From Perkinsus olseni (lineage: Eukaryota > Perkinsozoa > Perkinsida > Perkinsidae): a stretch of DNA of 25,036 bases. Under the pieces are notes generated by a model. That model had not been told where the DNA came from. It searched no databases and saw only the letters and a program-made list of their open reading frames with translations. Below are positions 1-10,822 of this stretch, one piece after another; within the stretch, counting starts at the first letter, position 1, and every line of letters starts with the position of its first letter. The stretch spans positions 1 through 25,036 of the forward strand of contig JABANP010000648.1 in assembly GCA_013115135.1 (NCBI GenBank), written 5' to 3'. The position numbers were made by a program, and so were the translations under genes.

Positions 1-3000
1 AGTTCGATATTTGAGGGAGTCGGGCATCGTTTTCGCTGCTGTCTAGCCTCTCGCACGGGCAAGCGTGCTGGGAGGTGGTAATGCAGAATCCATACAGCTT
101 GTCGTCTGGATTCGCAGGCGATACGTACGAAGATTAGCGCTACTGCGTTTCGTGCTGCAGTAGCGCAATGTAGCTGCAAATGTCATGTACTGTGCGGAGT
201 ACCTCAGGTCGCCTACGCATCCAACGATCTCTCATCTCCGTGGAGCGATTTGTGCACTTGCTGTCCTGGTAGCTGGAGATAATCCCGGTCGTTGGCATCG
301 GCAAGGGTTCCACCATGCAGCACATTGTGTCATAACAAGGTCTCTTGGCCCATGCGTCCTGATTCAAGTAAATGGTTTTTCTGTCTCTGTCTTCCGACTT
401 CAGCTTCCTCTCAGTCTGAACGATGCTCTTTTGACCTTGGACTCCTCTCTGTACCCACCCAAGGTCTGTGCTACGCTGCACATTTTCCTTATCGAGTGGA
501 TGATATGCCCCCGCAATACCTCGACTTTGACGAATACGAGCTGTTCTCAGATAAGTGCCCCTGTTCGATTCGACTCTGGCTATTCTCGCGGGCGATCAAT
601 TTCCAATTATTGAAGCTGTGAGGCGAGTCCAGTAGGAGCTCTCTAGTAGCATGAAAGCCTTCCATCACTGCGAGCAATTGCTCCAGTGTTCGCATACAAT
701 AATACAATCGTCGAGCAGTTCTTGTTCCACCTCGATCATTCCACCAATGATCCGTCTGTGCGCCCCAACGTCCATAGCTGCGGCCAGTCACACCTGGATA
801 TGAGTCGCCATGGAGATGAAAGCGAAATATCCAAGGTTTCCACCTGGTAATTTCCAGGATCCGAGCTCGCCGGGAATTACCGGTAAAGAGTCGGAGGAAA
901 GGCAACCGGAAGTGCGTGAGGTGTATCTTGCTCCAGGATATCAATGTTGCTAGGACTGCTCCCTGAGATACTGAGATGCTCTTACGCCCCTCCGTAGTTC
1001 TCTGACGGTCTTGCGGCCGCTGACTACGGCCTCTTTACCGTGATCTACGGCCTGATAGACTCAAACGCAACAACAAGCAGTAAAGCACATAGCAGCACAA
1101 CGATACATTAGGCTGGCTTCTTTTTATTCTTCAAGGAGGCCAAGCGTAGGCTTGGTTCACATGGCGGAGCGTATTGTCGACGCCTCCTGGGACTAAAGCG
1201 AGAGTTCAGTCTCAAACGATAATGACATACTGAGGATTTGATAGCCGTATCAAAAGGGCATATCCTGCGACGGCACCAGATGAAAAATTGACTGTGCTGC
1301 AGCGTTACGGACTCTGCTGTCACGAGGATTGACGCTCTTCCGACCCGTCCCGTTCCCGGAAATATGACTCTTTGGTGTAGAATTCGCAAACGTGGAAGCA
1401 TTTGAGACATATTTCACAGGTCCAGTAAGGCCACGAAACGAGATTTCGAGCTCCTCGCATCCTTCCGTTTGCCTGATAGGAAGACTGGAGCGAGTGAAGA
1501 GATGGCAAACATTGTCGCGTCCTGCATTACTTCATATCTGGTCCGTGCGCCTCAGAAACCATGAATTCCCTGCGGGTCTGAAGCCCCTCGAAAAGGGCCA
1601 TCTCGCTCGTCGATGTGGTTCCCACTCACGCTTGTAATCAAGGAGCGCAAGTCGGATCTTTGACCATTACATGCGCGCTGGTGTACTTTCGAGGCCAGAA
1701 AACGTCAGGGAGGAGTTTCTTCTGATCTACAGGGATGGATGCGGATGTATTACGGCTAGCGGCATGCGCCTCTTGCGTGAATATGCGTGGCCTTTGTCCA
1801 ACTTCCTCGTGATACTGATCTGCAGAACCATGCAATAGGGTAATGGTAGGGAAATCGCGGCTTCGCCAGGGATATATGCGGAGATGTCACTTCTGGGCCA
1901 TGTATGCCCTGGAGCTCCCGCTGCAGCGCCTTTCATCCTTTAATTGTATTCGGCGCTGAGATTTTGTATGCAGAAGAGTGCGATAGCCGCCTTTGAATAT
2001 ACCACCTCGAGTTTGATGAATGCCGCCGTTCCCTCCTGTTTGCTACTGGCTTAATCCTTGATTGTCCTCGAGCTTTCATCCGCTAACCTACATGTCGATA
2101 ATTCTCGCCCGCTAGGAGGAGCGAACAACAACGGGTTGGCCCTAAACCTCGTATTATAGCTGCTTAGTTGACTGGGCCTTCGGCCCTTCCTCAGGTGGAT
2201 TGGGTTTACTCCATCGACCACCGTCGCGAGGGGAACCGTTCGCTGGAGTTTGCGCTGCCGAGAATTACTGTTTCTTTTGTAGAGGGTCGACGTTCATCCA
2301 GGCCACCGCATTTCGTCTGAGGGAAGAGTTGATATCCGATGATGAGGAACTGAGAGACACCGATGTTCACGCCGAATCCGAGGTTCCTGTAGTACCTTTC
2401 CGTGGCACTCGAGCCTGCGATACTTTTACGAAGGAAGTAGCTCCTGAAAAAGCAAGTTAGTCAAACAGGTGAGCTGCTCTTCCCTTTATACGACACGCGG
2501 CAGGCATATCGAGATCACCAACCCTCTTGCAAATCAGGAGAAGTGATTCAAAGCATGAGCCGACACCGGAAGCTATAGTCAAAGGAGGTAGCATAGTGTT
2601 TCTCTTGTCGCTATCTGGATTTGGGTTCAAATCATCTCCTCATATGGAGGATCGAACCCTACAACCCTCTTGCTAGAAGTTGAATGATTCCAAGGCCTGC
2701 TCTGGCTGTATTGGTATCCAAGAATGTACTGCTCTCGACAGATCGAGGATGATGTAGGATTTGTCTGGCCGTTGCCGAGGGACCTCTGCGTAGCTTCTAT
2801 AGAGAAGCACTTTGGCCGTAGCTTATTATTTTACTCGGTATATGCGAGCGAGATTATACAGAAGAGGCGTCGTTCCGTGTTTTGGCGCGTCTTTACGCTA
2901 TTGACCACCTCTTCTTTCAGGAAAGTGCCCTCGCACTGGAGAGGGGTTAACGACTTGCAGCCCGCTAATGGTCACTCTGGTCCATAAAAACCTTATATTT

Positions 3001-4272
3001 CACCCACCGGAGTATCCGGAGAAGCAAAGGCTTGCAATGTGATTGCTTTGGTTGTCAACTGGTACGCGGGAACTTCGACTGCCTCGGCTTAAGCAGACAT
3101 TCTGTGGCCTTGTGCTCAGAAGCGCTGTGTGAGAGATTTCACAGGCTGCCCGCGCGGTTGGGCTCTGACGGACAATTTAATTGCCTCCCCTGGAATACTC
3201 TTCCGTGGTATTGCCAGTTCTCTACCCATCGACTTCCTCTGGCTTTGTCTGGGAAAGAGAAGGCGTCCTGGGCGTAAGGGGATGTGGTGGGAAGAGTGTG
3301 CAGGAATTCTCCGCGGGCTGAGGCTGTTCAACGTTTTCCACTGTTGAAATTTTACTCGAATCAGTGATTATACGCCTATATACCATTGATTTCCTCGGCA
3401 TTGAGTTCCGGAATCTTTGGGTCCGCGTAGAAAGGCTGTAACACGTATCCTATAGGCAAGGCTGCTCTTCCTGCACCTCGAACTGGGATGCTGCTAGGCT
3501 AACGGCGTTAGAATGGTAAGGCGTTAGCTTCCAGCACCCATTCACCTGATAGATGCTTTACTGTGTGGTAGTAATCTACGCATCACTTCCATTCCTCCCT
3601 ATAACGCTGTGTGCTCGTTGCATTGAACCCTTCGTTTAATACATTACTCTCGAAACGCCAATCTGATCCTTCTCTCTTCGTTGGTAGATTTCAGCGATTT
3701 TTAAAAGTATGAATATTATCTTATTCGCTTGCAGCCTTGTGGTGCATGTGGTTCTGGTGTTGTGGCTACGATACAGCCGTGTAGCCGGGGCTGAACAACT
3801 GGAATCATAAGCTATCCCACCTGCAGACCTGCTCTACCAATTCGCTGAACGGAGGTGTTACTGTCAAGCACTGTGACATGCAGCATTAATGCATGGAGGT
3901 CAGCTGCGCTTCACTCTTCCTCAGGACTGGATCCTCGGAATCAGCGTCGTAGTTCTGAGGAGAGCGAATTGTCTCTTCGCCTGAGCCGAGAGTTAAGCAC
4001 AGCTTCGTAGATTTATCCGCTAAAGGAGTCCTTTTCTGGCTGTGAGGATGATGCCACCAATTCGCTACAGATGTGTAGACCGCGGAGGATTGACGACGAG
4101 GATACGAGAGTGGTTATGCGGAGGCCGAGATGTTCCGAGGTATTACCGGCTGGCTGCCATCAAAGAATCTGGGCGTGTAAGCTGTACAATGAGAAATGGC
4201 TCAAGATGATCCGCCACGAGCTGTTTTCGCAGCATTCCTCATCTGATACCAGCCCCCATCCTCGATTTCAGA
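1..4272. other. Gene-poor stretch, no supported gene
   Basis: Six-frame reading shows only short open frames (under about 145 codons), overlapping on both strands, without a convincing protein or splice chain. The best coding-like piece is on the plus strand at about 2288-2460. It follows a pyrimidine-rich sequence ending in TAG and is rich in acidic residues, but no partner exon was found. No RNA gene, long repeat or mobile-element terminus was recognised. The segment may be intergenic DNA or decayed repeats. Confidence 0.5.
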
Positions 4273-4690
4273 GTCGGCAGCACTGGGCTGCTCTGACGTG
4301 GTCGACCTCGCAGCCGGAAATCGAGCGCCGCAGACGAAGCAGCCGCTATACGTCACAAATATCCTCGAGAAAGCGTACTCTGACTAAAGTAACCCTAATG
4401 CCTGCGCGAATGGAGATAAAGAGTTTAATTCTCCTGAGAGAAACTTCCCTAGAGGTTTCAATATCTAGATGTTACTGCGTTGGCTGAAGTTGGTCAATGG
4501 ACCTGTTTGTCCCATAAAACCCTTCCCGCCAAACTGGCACGTAGGTAAGTCGTTGGAAACAACTCGTTATGGCGCTTACGACGTTTTCAGGAAAGCACTT
4601 CAGAAGCAATACACCCATAGACGTACTGGAAAAAAGTTGGAAGCAGAGTTCGCTAGTAGAGGGAGCCAGAATTTCGATCATTCTTTCTAG
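4273..4690 (+). CDS. Possible exons of an unrecognised spliced gene
   Basis: A plausible intron lies at 4545-4590 (46 nt, GTAAGT donor, TTTTCAG acceptor). Removing it joins an open frame starting near 4470 to one that stops at 4690, giving a short basic peptide (join ...KLAR/RKALQKQ...). A second joining frame is also open, so the reading frame is not settled. An open stretch at about 4273-4394 (containing DVVDLAAGN) could be an upstream exon, but no clean splice links it. No domain is recognised. The donor and acceptor are the main evidence; a chance ORF is possible. Confidence 0.22.
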
Positions 4691-5276
4691 ACGTAACTGC
4701 GGTGCCTTGCCCTGATTGTGCGCGTTTCTACGCTGTGTATTTGTTATCCGCCAGTAAACCCCTTCGTCAAAATGCCTCGGCTTTCGCTTCGCGCGCGATG
4801 AGTCTGATAATTCTGCTGGCTTTTCAACGAGTCTGTGGTGAGGTGCGGGTAAAATCCCGTCAGACGCTGTTGACTATGGTACATGATGAACTGAGGCGGC
4901 GCTACAGCGGGGTGGCTACGGTAATTGAACTTTGAAGTCCGTCATATCCTTTGAGGGTGGACCTTATCTGGCTCAGATCACCCCACCCAAGCGCCACACC
5001 TGGACATTGCGCCGTAATGAAACGCGGGTTGCCTGGTCCGAAGTTGGATCTGATCCGGCAACTTATACGCCGAGGTAATATTGATCCAATAGACATTGAT
5101 CCATTGACCAACTTAGCACCATCGGGCTCGCAGGGGTTTGACTTCCCCAAAGGTATGTTTCGGGGAAAAAGCAAAGAGTCCACACAATAACTCGAGTCTA
5201 CTCTTTCTGTTCATAGCCGACCAAATGGCCATCACCCAATACCAAGCATCAAATTACAATCGCGACGAAACAATAA
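4691..5276 (+). CDS. Possible 3' part of an unrecognised spliced gene
   Basis: A coherent chain can be read: an open frame from about 4691 to 4920, an intron 4921-4976 (GTAATT...GGCTCAG), an exon containing TWTLRRNETRVAWSEVG, an intron starting at the GTAATA at 5075, a short exon, an intron 5153-5216 (GTATGT...TTCATAG), and a last exon ending in TAA at 5276. A rival frame reads straight through 4936-5152 (contains LDLIRQLIRRGN), uses the same 5153-5216 intron and stops at 5289. Both look protein-like and neither resembles a known family. The 5153-5216 intron has the best splice signals in the left part of the window. No convincing start codon was found. Confidence 0.33.
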
Positions 5277-5289
5277 CCATGAATCCTTA

Positions 5290-6559
5290 ACCTTCCCTTG
5301 CTAGAGACATAGGTGCGACCTAATTGAGCATTCACTTCTGCTAAGTACCGAGGCGACCATCAAGTGTTGCACTTCTTTATTCTTGTCGATGGAAATACTT
5401 TGACGCTTCCCCGGGATACCGCGTCCAGCAGGATCGACGAAGAAGAACGCGGCCCAAATAGGGCCCTCTCGAACCCCCGCTGGCCGGCAGAACGACATTT
5501 TACGGGTGCACAAGGACGTCTAATCGATTCCTTTTCCAGTCCGACTCTCAGATCCGAACCAGTCTACAGTCTCTTGTACGCATGCGCGCCGGGATCACTC
5601 CTGGCCATGCCCAGACTCCATAGTAGAGGACTATATTGCCACTTAGTATCGCAATAATCCTCTATCGTCCTCAGCTCCGACGGCACTGGTGCCTGTATCC
5701 CCAAGGCGTCCGGGGACTATGCGTGGGCGCTATTCAGTAAACCTCCTGCTTCTCTGAGGAAATTCCAAAGAAAGGTGGGCGGAGTTTGCAGGGTTAACGG
5801 GCGAGGGTGATGCGTCAATCCCGTGGAAAGATCTTTATTACCTGCTGCTTTTCAGACTGTCTGGCACAAACTCGCTATGAGCCGGTAATCGGATCTTTCC
5901 CGTTAGCTTAGTCGTGGCCGATCAGTAGTGCCCCCTGGAAGATTGATTACACGTCCGCGACAAGATTCGCTGCGCTCCTGAGCTGCACAGGGCTCCTGCA
6001 GGTTCTTTTCCCCAAGTATCATCCTTTTGAGCTTTCATTGGTTCTAGCTTCTGCTGCTTTCAGTCGAGAGAGTCAACTCGCATGCGTCCAGCAGATTTAG
6101 AGGACTGTGTGCAAATACCTCGCGGAGCCTACTGGACTTGTGCGCCAAAGCTTCTTGGCTGATTCACGTTTCTGACTGAACTTCGTTGTCTTGGCGTGTC
6201 ACGTATCGCGTGTGCTACACCGCAACACCGGATGTATGGTCTCTCTCCTCTAGGATGATACTGTTGTGTCTCTCTACATGATAACATATGCATCCTCAGT
6301 GCTGCCTGCCTCTGGCTGAGGTGGGAATCTTATCCCATTACTGGATAGAAGAGGTCATTTATCAACCGATGGACTGGCGAGGTAGTCACGATATTGCTGG
6401 ATAACACAGAATTAATGCTCGTCCTCTGTGCTGTCTCAGCGTCTGATCTGTTTTCAAAATGTCCAATAGCCCAGTTAAAAACCATCCTGGTCCTGGTATT
6501 ACGGCAGCCCTGCAAGGATTTTTGTTGAGGTTCTAGCAGGGCTCGAGCTTCTCACCTTT
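5290..6559. other. No gene or repeat seen
   Basis: Only short overlapping open frames occur here, with no consistent coding chain, terminal repeats or RNA-like structure. Confidence 0.5.
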
Positions 6560-6980
6560 ATGCTTTCTCCCAGCCAAGTTCGTACCAACGATGGTCGCGA
6601 ATCTTCTTTTCTCATCGCTATAGTTGCGTCTATTACTCGAAGTTACGACCTTCCTGAGTTCAGTGGACAAGTGCAGTACCGGCTGCAGGAGTCGTGTGGT
6701 CAAGACTGTGTCACCGCTTGGAACGATATGATGCTGCCGAAGCTGAAGAGGTTTCAGGCGAAAGAGGCAGGACACAATGGACCTAACGTGAGGCTTAGAG
6801 CTGCGGCTGGTCCCAGGGCCGTATTGGGCAGGACGTAATTCCCCTTGCTGTCTTTGACATGGTTACCGATTTCAACGGCAAATTGAAGGCAGCGAAGCAA
6901 GTTATTTCGCGAGATGTGCCACATAAAGAGCCGCAATCCTGCGGCTCACCATTTCGCTGCCACTGACGAGGATATCCAAG
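6560..6980 (+). CDS. Possible coding fragment, unrecognised
   Basis: An open frame from 6560 to 6838 (contains CGQDCVTAWNDMMLPKLKRF) overlaps a second plus-strand frame covering about 6800-6965 (contains GQDVIPLAVFDMVTDFNGKL). A strong donor (CAAG/GTAAGT) follows at about 6981. The pieces could be exons of one gene or a decayed fragment with a frameshift. No family is recognised and no clean splice join between the two frames was found. They look somewhat more protein-like than nearby ORFs, but this is weak evidence. Confidence 0.22.
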
Positions 6981-9375
6981 GTAAGTTGGCAAAGGTGAGT
7001 TCCACTTATTCTCCGGTCTTCGCTAGAACAGAAGAACCGCTGCACTTACGTAAGACAGGTGGCTTCAGAGGCTTATAAAGCATCCATGATCATCGTGCGT
7101 TGACTACGATCGAGTTATCGAGTGAGAATGAACTCAGGTTCACACTATGGCTACATCGGACGGCCAGCCGTTCTCGTGGATGTGTATTCACTCCTAAGCC
7201 GCTGACAATCATTCCGAGACCAGGGACATCCTAATTGAGACCCAGTTTTCCATTATACTGGCGTAATTATGCAGCAGTGGCTGTTGCGTTCCGACTTTGT
7301 GGTTACGTGGTTTCAACCAGTGTCTGCGGCGATGTTCATGCTCTCTAGTTCTGATTTCCTGTTGCCAACAGGCTGTTGGTAGACCTGGCGGGGCACTCCC
7401 AGTGGCAGAGTCGGCTGAGCAGCTGAGCACTGTTGCTGTCAGGCTGACAGTGTCAGCTATCTGCTGAGTAGCTCGATACCTCGTAATACTGTTGTTAGCT
7501 AATCGAGCGATCACGGCAGCCTGTCTGTTATACAAGCTATCAGCTTGTCTGTGTCATTCATTGAAATTCAATGGATTCCTCAAGGACTGGATAAAGTAAC
7601 TATCTCGCCGTCTTTAGCGGCGAGCGGCTAATAATCGAGCGACTCGCCTCCCCCCGCCTTTCCGATGTGCGAACCGAAGAGGGTTAGATATGAAAGTATA
7701 GTTCTGTAGTTCGTCCATTCAACTTCCAGATACGGAGGCCCCCCGGCGCACGGCAATCGATCACCATGGCGTGCGCGTTACATCTTGTGTCCGGCGCGTC
7801 CGGCGCAACTATACGAGATTCGTAGTACGAATGCCTCAGCGCTGTCACCGGAAACTCACGGATCTTGGTCAACGATTCTGTTAGTAGGTTGGAGTACTAA
7901 ATCGCTCGAGGTCAAATGGTTTTGTCGTTCGTCTCACCCCGATCGTTAGCCGATCACCATCCCTCGGGGTTCCGCACCATTTTTGTAGCCAAGCTCAGTA
8001 TTGTTCTGTTTCCGAGATTCCTGAAGGCCTAAAGTTGATGGGAAACTCGTGAGTATCCTGATTCGAGATGCTTTGACGGTGAGAGGATGGTGGGTTTCTG
8101 GTTCGAGTAGATCATCGATCGCCGAGCAAGGCCCCCACGGGTAAGTTGCCGATTTCCCGCTGCTAAGTCAACCAGAGGCAGTTTCCAAGGTTCCCTGGAT
8201 AGTGATGCCCATTGGAATGCTACAGAACTCCGCCTGCTACGAAGTAGCGCGACTGAACTCCAGGGGGTACTATATTTACATGGTTGATGATAAACATTTA
8301 TCGTATGCTGCACTATTGCCAGTCACCGAATCGTTTTGGGTCGGCTATTGCCCATCCACCTTATGCTCTGCTCGTAAGAAGCGTGCCAGGTTCAAGTCGT
8401 GATTGGTCTTTGACCATTGACCTTATTGGCGGTTTCAGTCGGCTTGAATCGTCATCGTGTTGTGTTTTGGAAGTGAGGAAATCACCGGAAGTGCAGGAAG
8501 GTGGATACGCAACGAGTCGAGGAAGGCGTGCGTGTTAGGGCCGATTTTATGATGCCATGATGGCACTGCCATCGAGGATTCTATCCTCTGGATACCCTCG
8601 CTCGCGTCTGGATGAGTGAACAAGTCAAGTCAGGTTTCATTACACAACTTGACGGCAGAATCGCCTGTCGACTATTTCGAAGAACTTCTTGGCGAGAAGC
8701 ACATCTCTGTGGGACCTTGTCAAGGTCACCTTGAACTTCTTCCTTCCGTCCGTTGAAGACCAGTTAGTAGATCCGGAACCCGAATTTCGGATCAAGGATC
8801 GGCGATATTTTGGCCGGATAGTTTTGGTTCAGCACTTCTGAGTTCACTAAATATGCAGTATTCTAAGGATTCTAAGAGCGCCCTGCTGCAGAGCCTCGCG
8901 CCCTCAGTGTGCAGCACTTGATTAACCAGAGATAGCGCTTGTTGGTAAGCCGCGTGAGAGGGTCGCTTATGCGTTCCTCCCTGCCGATCATTAGCCTAAG
9001 GCGACTTATGATCCGTCAACTGCGTTCAGTATCCACTGTCAGTTCGCAGGACGGGACTATTACGTCCGATGTACGCGCTCATTGTCCGCCGGATAGGAGA
9101 TGGACACGAGACTGTTAGGCCCGGAGGCCCCAGGTAACGCATCTTGCGGACTCTGGATGAATCTCGGACACAGAATCTGTGAGGTCCAAAAAATGGATGG
9201 AACGAGCATGTGAGTCACATGTTCAACTTCCACCGCACACCAACTTGGAATCTCCTTGGTAATCGAGCCGGCTCGCAGATTCTTCTTGTGTGAAAATAAA
9301 TATCAGAGCTGAGCAACTCAGCTTGGAGTCCAGTTACTGAAGGCTGTAATATATTTTGTAGACTGAGCCTACAGT
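6981..9375. other. Non-coding stretch with a few short hairpins
   Basis: No supported gene. A 7-bp hairpin (CTCGCCG / CGGCGAG) lies at 7604-7624 and a 15-nt palindrome (CTGTCAG g CTGACAG) at 7436-7450. Both are short enough to occur by chance. Open frames are short and overlap on both strands. Confidence 0.5.
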
Positions 9376-9383
9376 GTGGCCAG
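9376..9383. repeat. Left 8-bp target-site duplication of the hAT element
   Basis: GTGGCCAG lies directly outside the left terminal inverted repeat and recurs exactly at 10338-10345 outside the right one. An 8-bp duplication is the hallmark of hAT transposition. Confidence 0.88.
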
Positions 9384-9396
9384 CAGTGTGGCTGAC
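9384..9396 (+). repeat. Left terminal inverted repeat (hAT element)
   Basis: CAGTGTGGCTGAC, perfectly complementary to 10325-10337. The next bases diverge from the other end until the AT-rich subterminal palindromes. Confidence 0.87.
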
Positions 9397-9401
9397 ACAA
9401 T

Positions 9402-9441
9402 GAAAATTTTCATCTTTCTGTTCGAAATTTTCAAAAATTTT
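9402..9441 (+). repeat. Left subterminal AT-rich palindromic repeats
   Basis: GAAAATTTTC at 9402-9411 is followed by near copies (GAAATTTTC, AAAAATTTTCC) up to about 9441. The same word occurs twice inside the right end. The placement suggests transposase-binding sites of the hAT element. Confidence 0.55.
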
Positions 9442-10024
9442 CCAACATATAACAGAATCTATTTTTCTGTTCAAATGCGGAAAGCGCGCGCCCGAAGAAA
9501 AAAATTGAAAAAATGGCTGTTCTGGAGCGAATTTGGGGCATTTTCATGAATATTTTCTGCCACAATATTGCGGTCTAACCGACTAATCATTAGTCACTAA
9601 TGTACGGCGGAGCTCCGAGCTATACAGTATCACCGTGCACTGTGTAGATTCCGGGTGTCAGTGCTTGCGCTCAAGTCAAACAGAGTTGTATTTGACACTT
9701 GACTTGATTTCGGGGGAGCTAAACTCCCGATCCGGGAGTCTCGGAGTTTAAAGGGACCCGGACAACAAGGCCTGCATCTTTCGTCCAGCTTCTGCACTAC
9801 GAAGAAAATTCGCGAAAAACAACAGCTGCCCCGGTCTAGGTCGTGAGATATGGGGTATTCACGTCGTGCATTTCACGACATGAATTTCCTGTTGATAAAC
9901 CTGATACAGACAAGACAAGGAGACAAGACCATACGTTGCTGCGATATCCTGTGTTCATGCGTAGCTAGCTTGTTGCGCGACGCGCATGATACTGTACGAC
10001 TTGTGCAGATGGACGGTCACCTAC

Positions 10025-10043
10025 CGGCGGTAGGCTACCGCCG
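10025..10043. repeat. Perfect palindrome inside the hAT element
   Basis: CGGCGGTAG, one G, then CTACCGCCG: 9-bp perfect arms with a 1-nt centre. A second short palindrome (ACTCCCG atc CGGGAGT) lies near 9725-9741. Their role is unknown; hairpin-rich interiors are common in non-autonomous elements. Confidence 0.6.
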
Positions 10044-10283
10044 AGCACCAACGGTTCTAATTTAGAGCGCTAGCTGGACTAAGAAGGATTGGCAAAGCCT
10101 ATAAATGTCGTTCACTCAGTATTGCTCCTATGGAGTGTCGAAACGTCGCTGATATCGTGATGGCCGATATTGATTTATCCTAAATCTGCGACTCAAGTAC
10201 CCTGGTTCCGGGAGATTTCTGCATTTTCGTCCCTATTTTTCCGTAAATTTTCTATTTTTTCTTATTTTTCTTTTCTTTCTGTC

Positions 10284-10307
10284 GAAAATTTTCAAGCGAA
10301 AATTTTC
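10284..10307 (-). repeat. Right subterminal AT-rich palindromic repeats
   Basis: Two copies of GAAAATTTTC (10284-10293 and 10298-10307) lie 18-42 bp inside the right terminus, mirroring those inside the left end. Confidence 0.55.
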
Positions 10308-10324
10308 CACGATTCATTCTGTCC

Positions 10325-10337
10325 GTCAGCCACACTG
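10325..10337 (-). repeat. Right terminal inverted repeat (hAT element)
   Basis: GTCAGCCACACTG is the exact complement of the left 13-bp terminus and abuts the second copy of the 8-bp duplication. Confidence 0.87.
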
Positions 10338-10345
10338 GTGGCCAG
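10338..10345. repeat. Right 8-bp target-site duplication of the hAT element
   Basis: GTGGCCAG, identical to 9376-9383. Confidence 0.88.
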
Positions 10346-10822
10346 TCTACTAGACTCCTCAGCTCGGGTGCTCATGGCAGATATTATGAGATGCTTCCGA
10401 ATAGGAAGTTCCCAGTATGCTAGCTCGCAAATTTCACTTGATCAAGTGCCGGTGCAGCACTTGTAACCAGCAGTGCGGCCTCCCTTTGACAACTAAGTCG
10501 CTGAAAGTTGCCCAGCATAACTGCCCGGCATTCGGGATGGGTTTTAGAGGGTGGGCTTACATCACTGTAAATTAACGCAAGGCAGGCTCACTAACAAAAA
10601 ATACTTAATGACATAGATCAATCCTAACTTCACAAGTTCTAACACTCAATGGGGAAAATGGGGAACGGATGGCCTTCAACCAGATGCATCTATGATGGCC
10701 TTCGACTAGGGGAGTGATGCTCGGGGAGCACAGCTAAGTTCTTCTCACTCCGCTATTACATTTGCTTGAAGCTTCCTGCGATGGCCGCCGGATTGCGAAG
10801 ACTGTGGATAACGCTCCACGTA
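10346..10822. other. Intergenic and likely 3' flank of the minus-strand gene
   Basis: This stretch separates the hAT element from the end of the minus-strand gene at 10823. It holds a short inverted repeat (CAAGTGC / GCACTTG, 10443-10463) and two copies of the 10-mer GAAGGCCATC on the minus strand (10671 and 10697 regions), 26 bp apart. A rival reading of the gene's last exon would extend coding to 10756. No clear polyadenylation signal was found. Confidence 0.45.

Larger units (their letters stand above)
9384..10337. mobile_element. Non-autonomous hAT-type DNA transposon (954 bp)
   Basis: The ends are perfect 13-bp inverted repeats, CAGTGTGGCTGAC at 9384-9396 and its complement at 10325-10337. 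They begin with CAG, as hAT ends do, and are flanked by the 8-bp duplication GTGGCCAG. Inside each end the AT-rich palindrome GAAAATTTTC recurs (9402-9411, 10284-10293, 10298-10307), resembling subterminal transposase-binding repeats. No long ORF is present; the longest internal frame is about 71 codons and shows no hAT dimerisation or zinc-finger region. It would therefore depend on a transposase encoded elsewhere. The intact ends and target duplication suggest a fairly recent insertion. The class call rests on the termini and duplication, not on protein similarity. Confidence 0.87.

Noticed and set aside
185..944. Overlapping 110-150 codon ORFs on both strands
   Set aside because: Lengths are close to chance expectation, frames overlap on both strands, and no domain or splice chain is seen.
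2625..2665. GGTTCAAATC and GGATCGAACCC resembling tRNA T-arms
   Set aside because: Five-base stems do not pair on either strand and no cloverleaf can be drawn.
8909..10473. Near-direct repeat GTGCAGCACTTG..TAACCAG at about 8909 and 10452, flanking the hAT element
   Set aside because: Only about 19 bases match with an indel, and no element boundary or target duplication supports a larger element.
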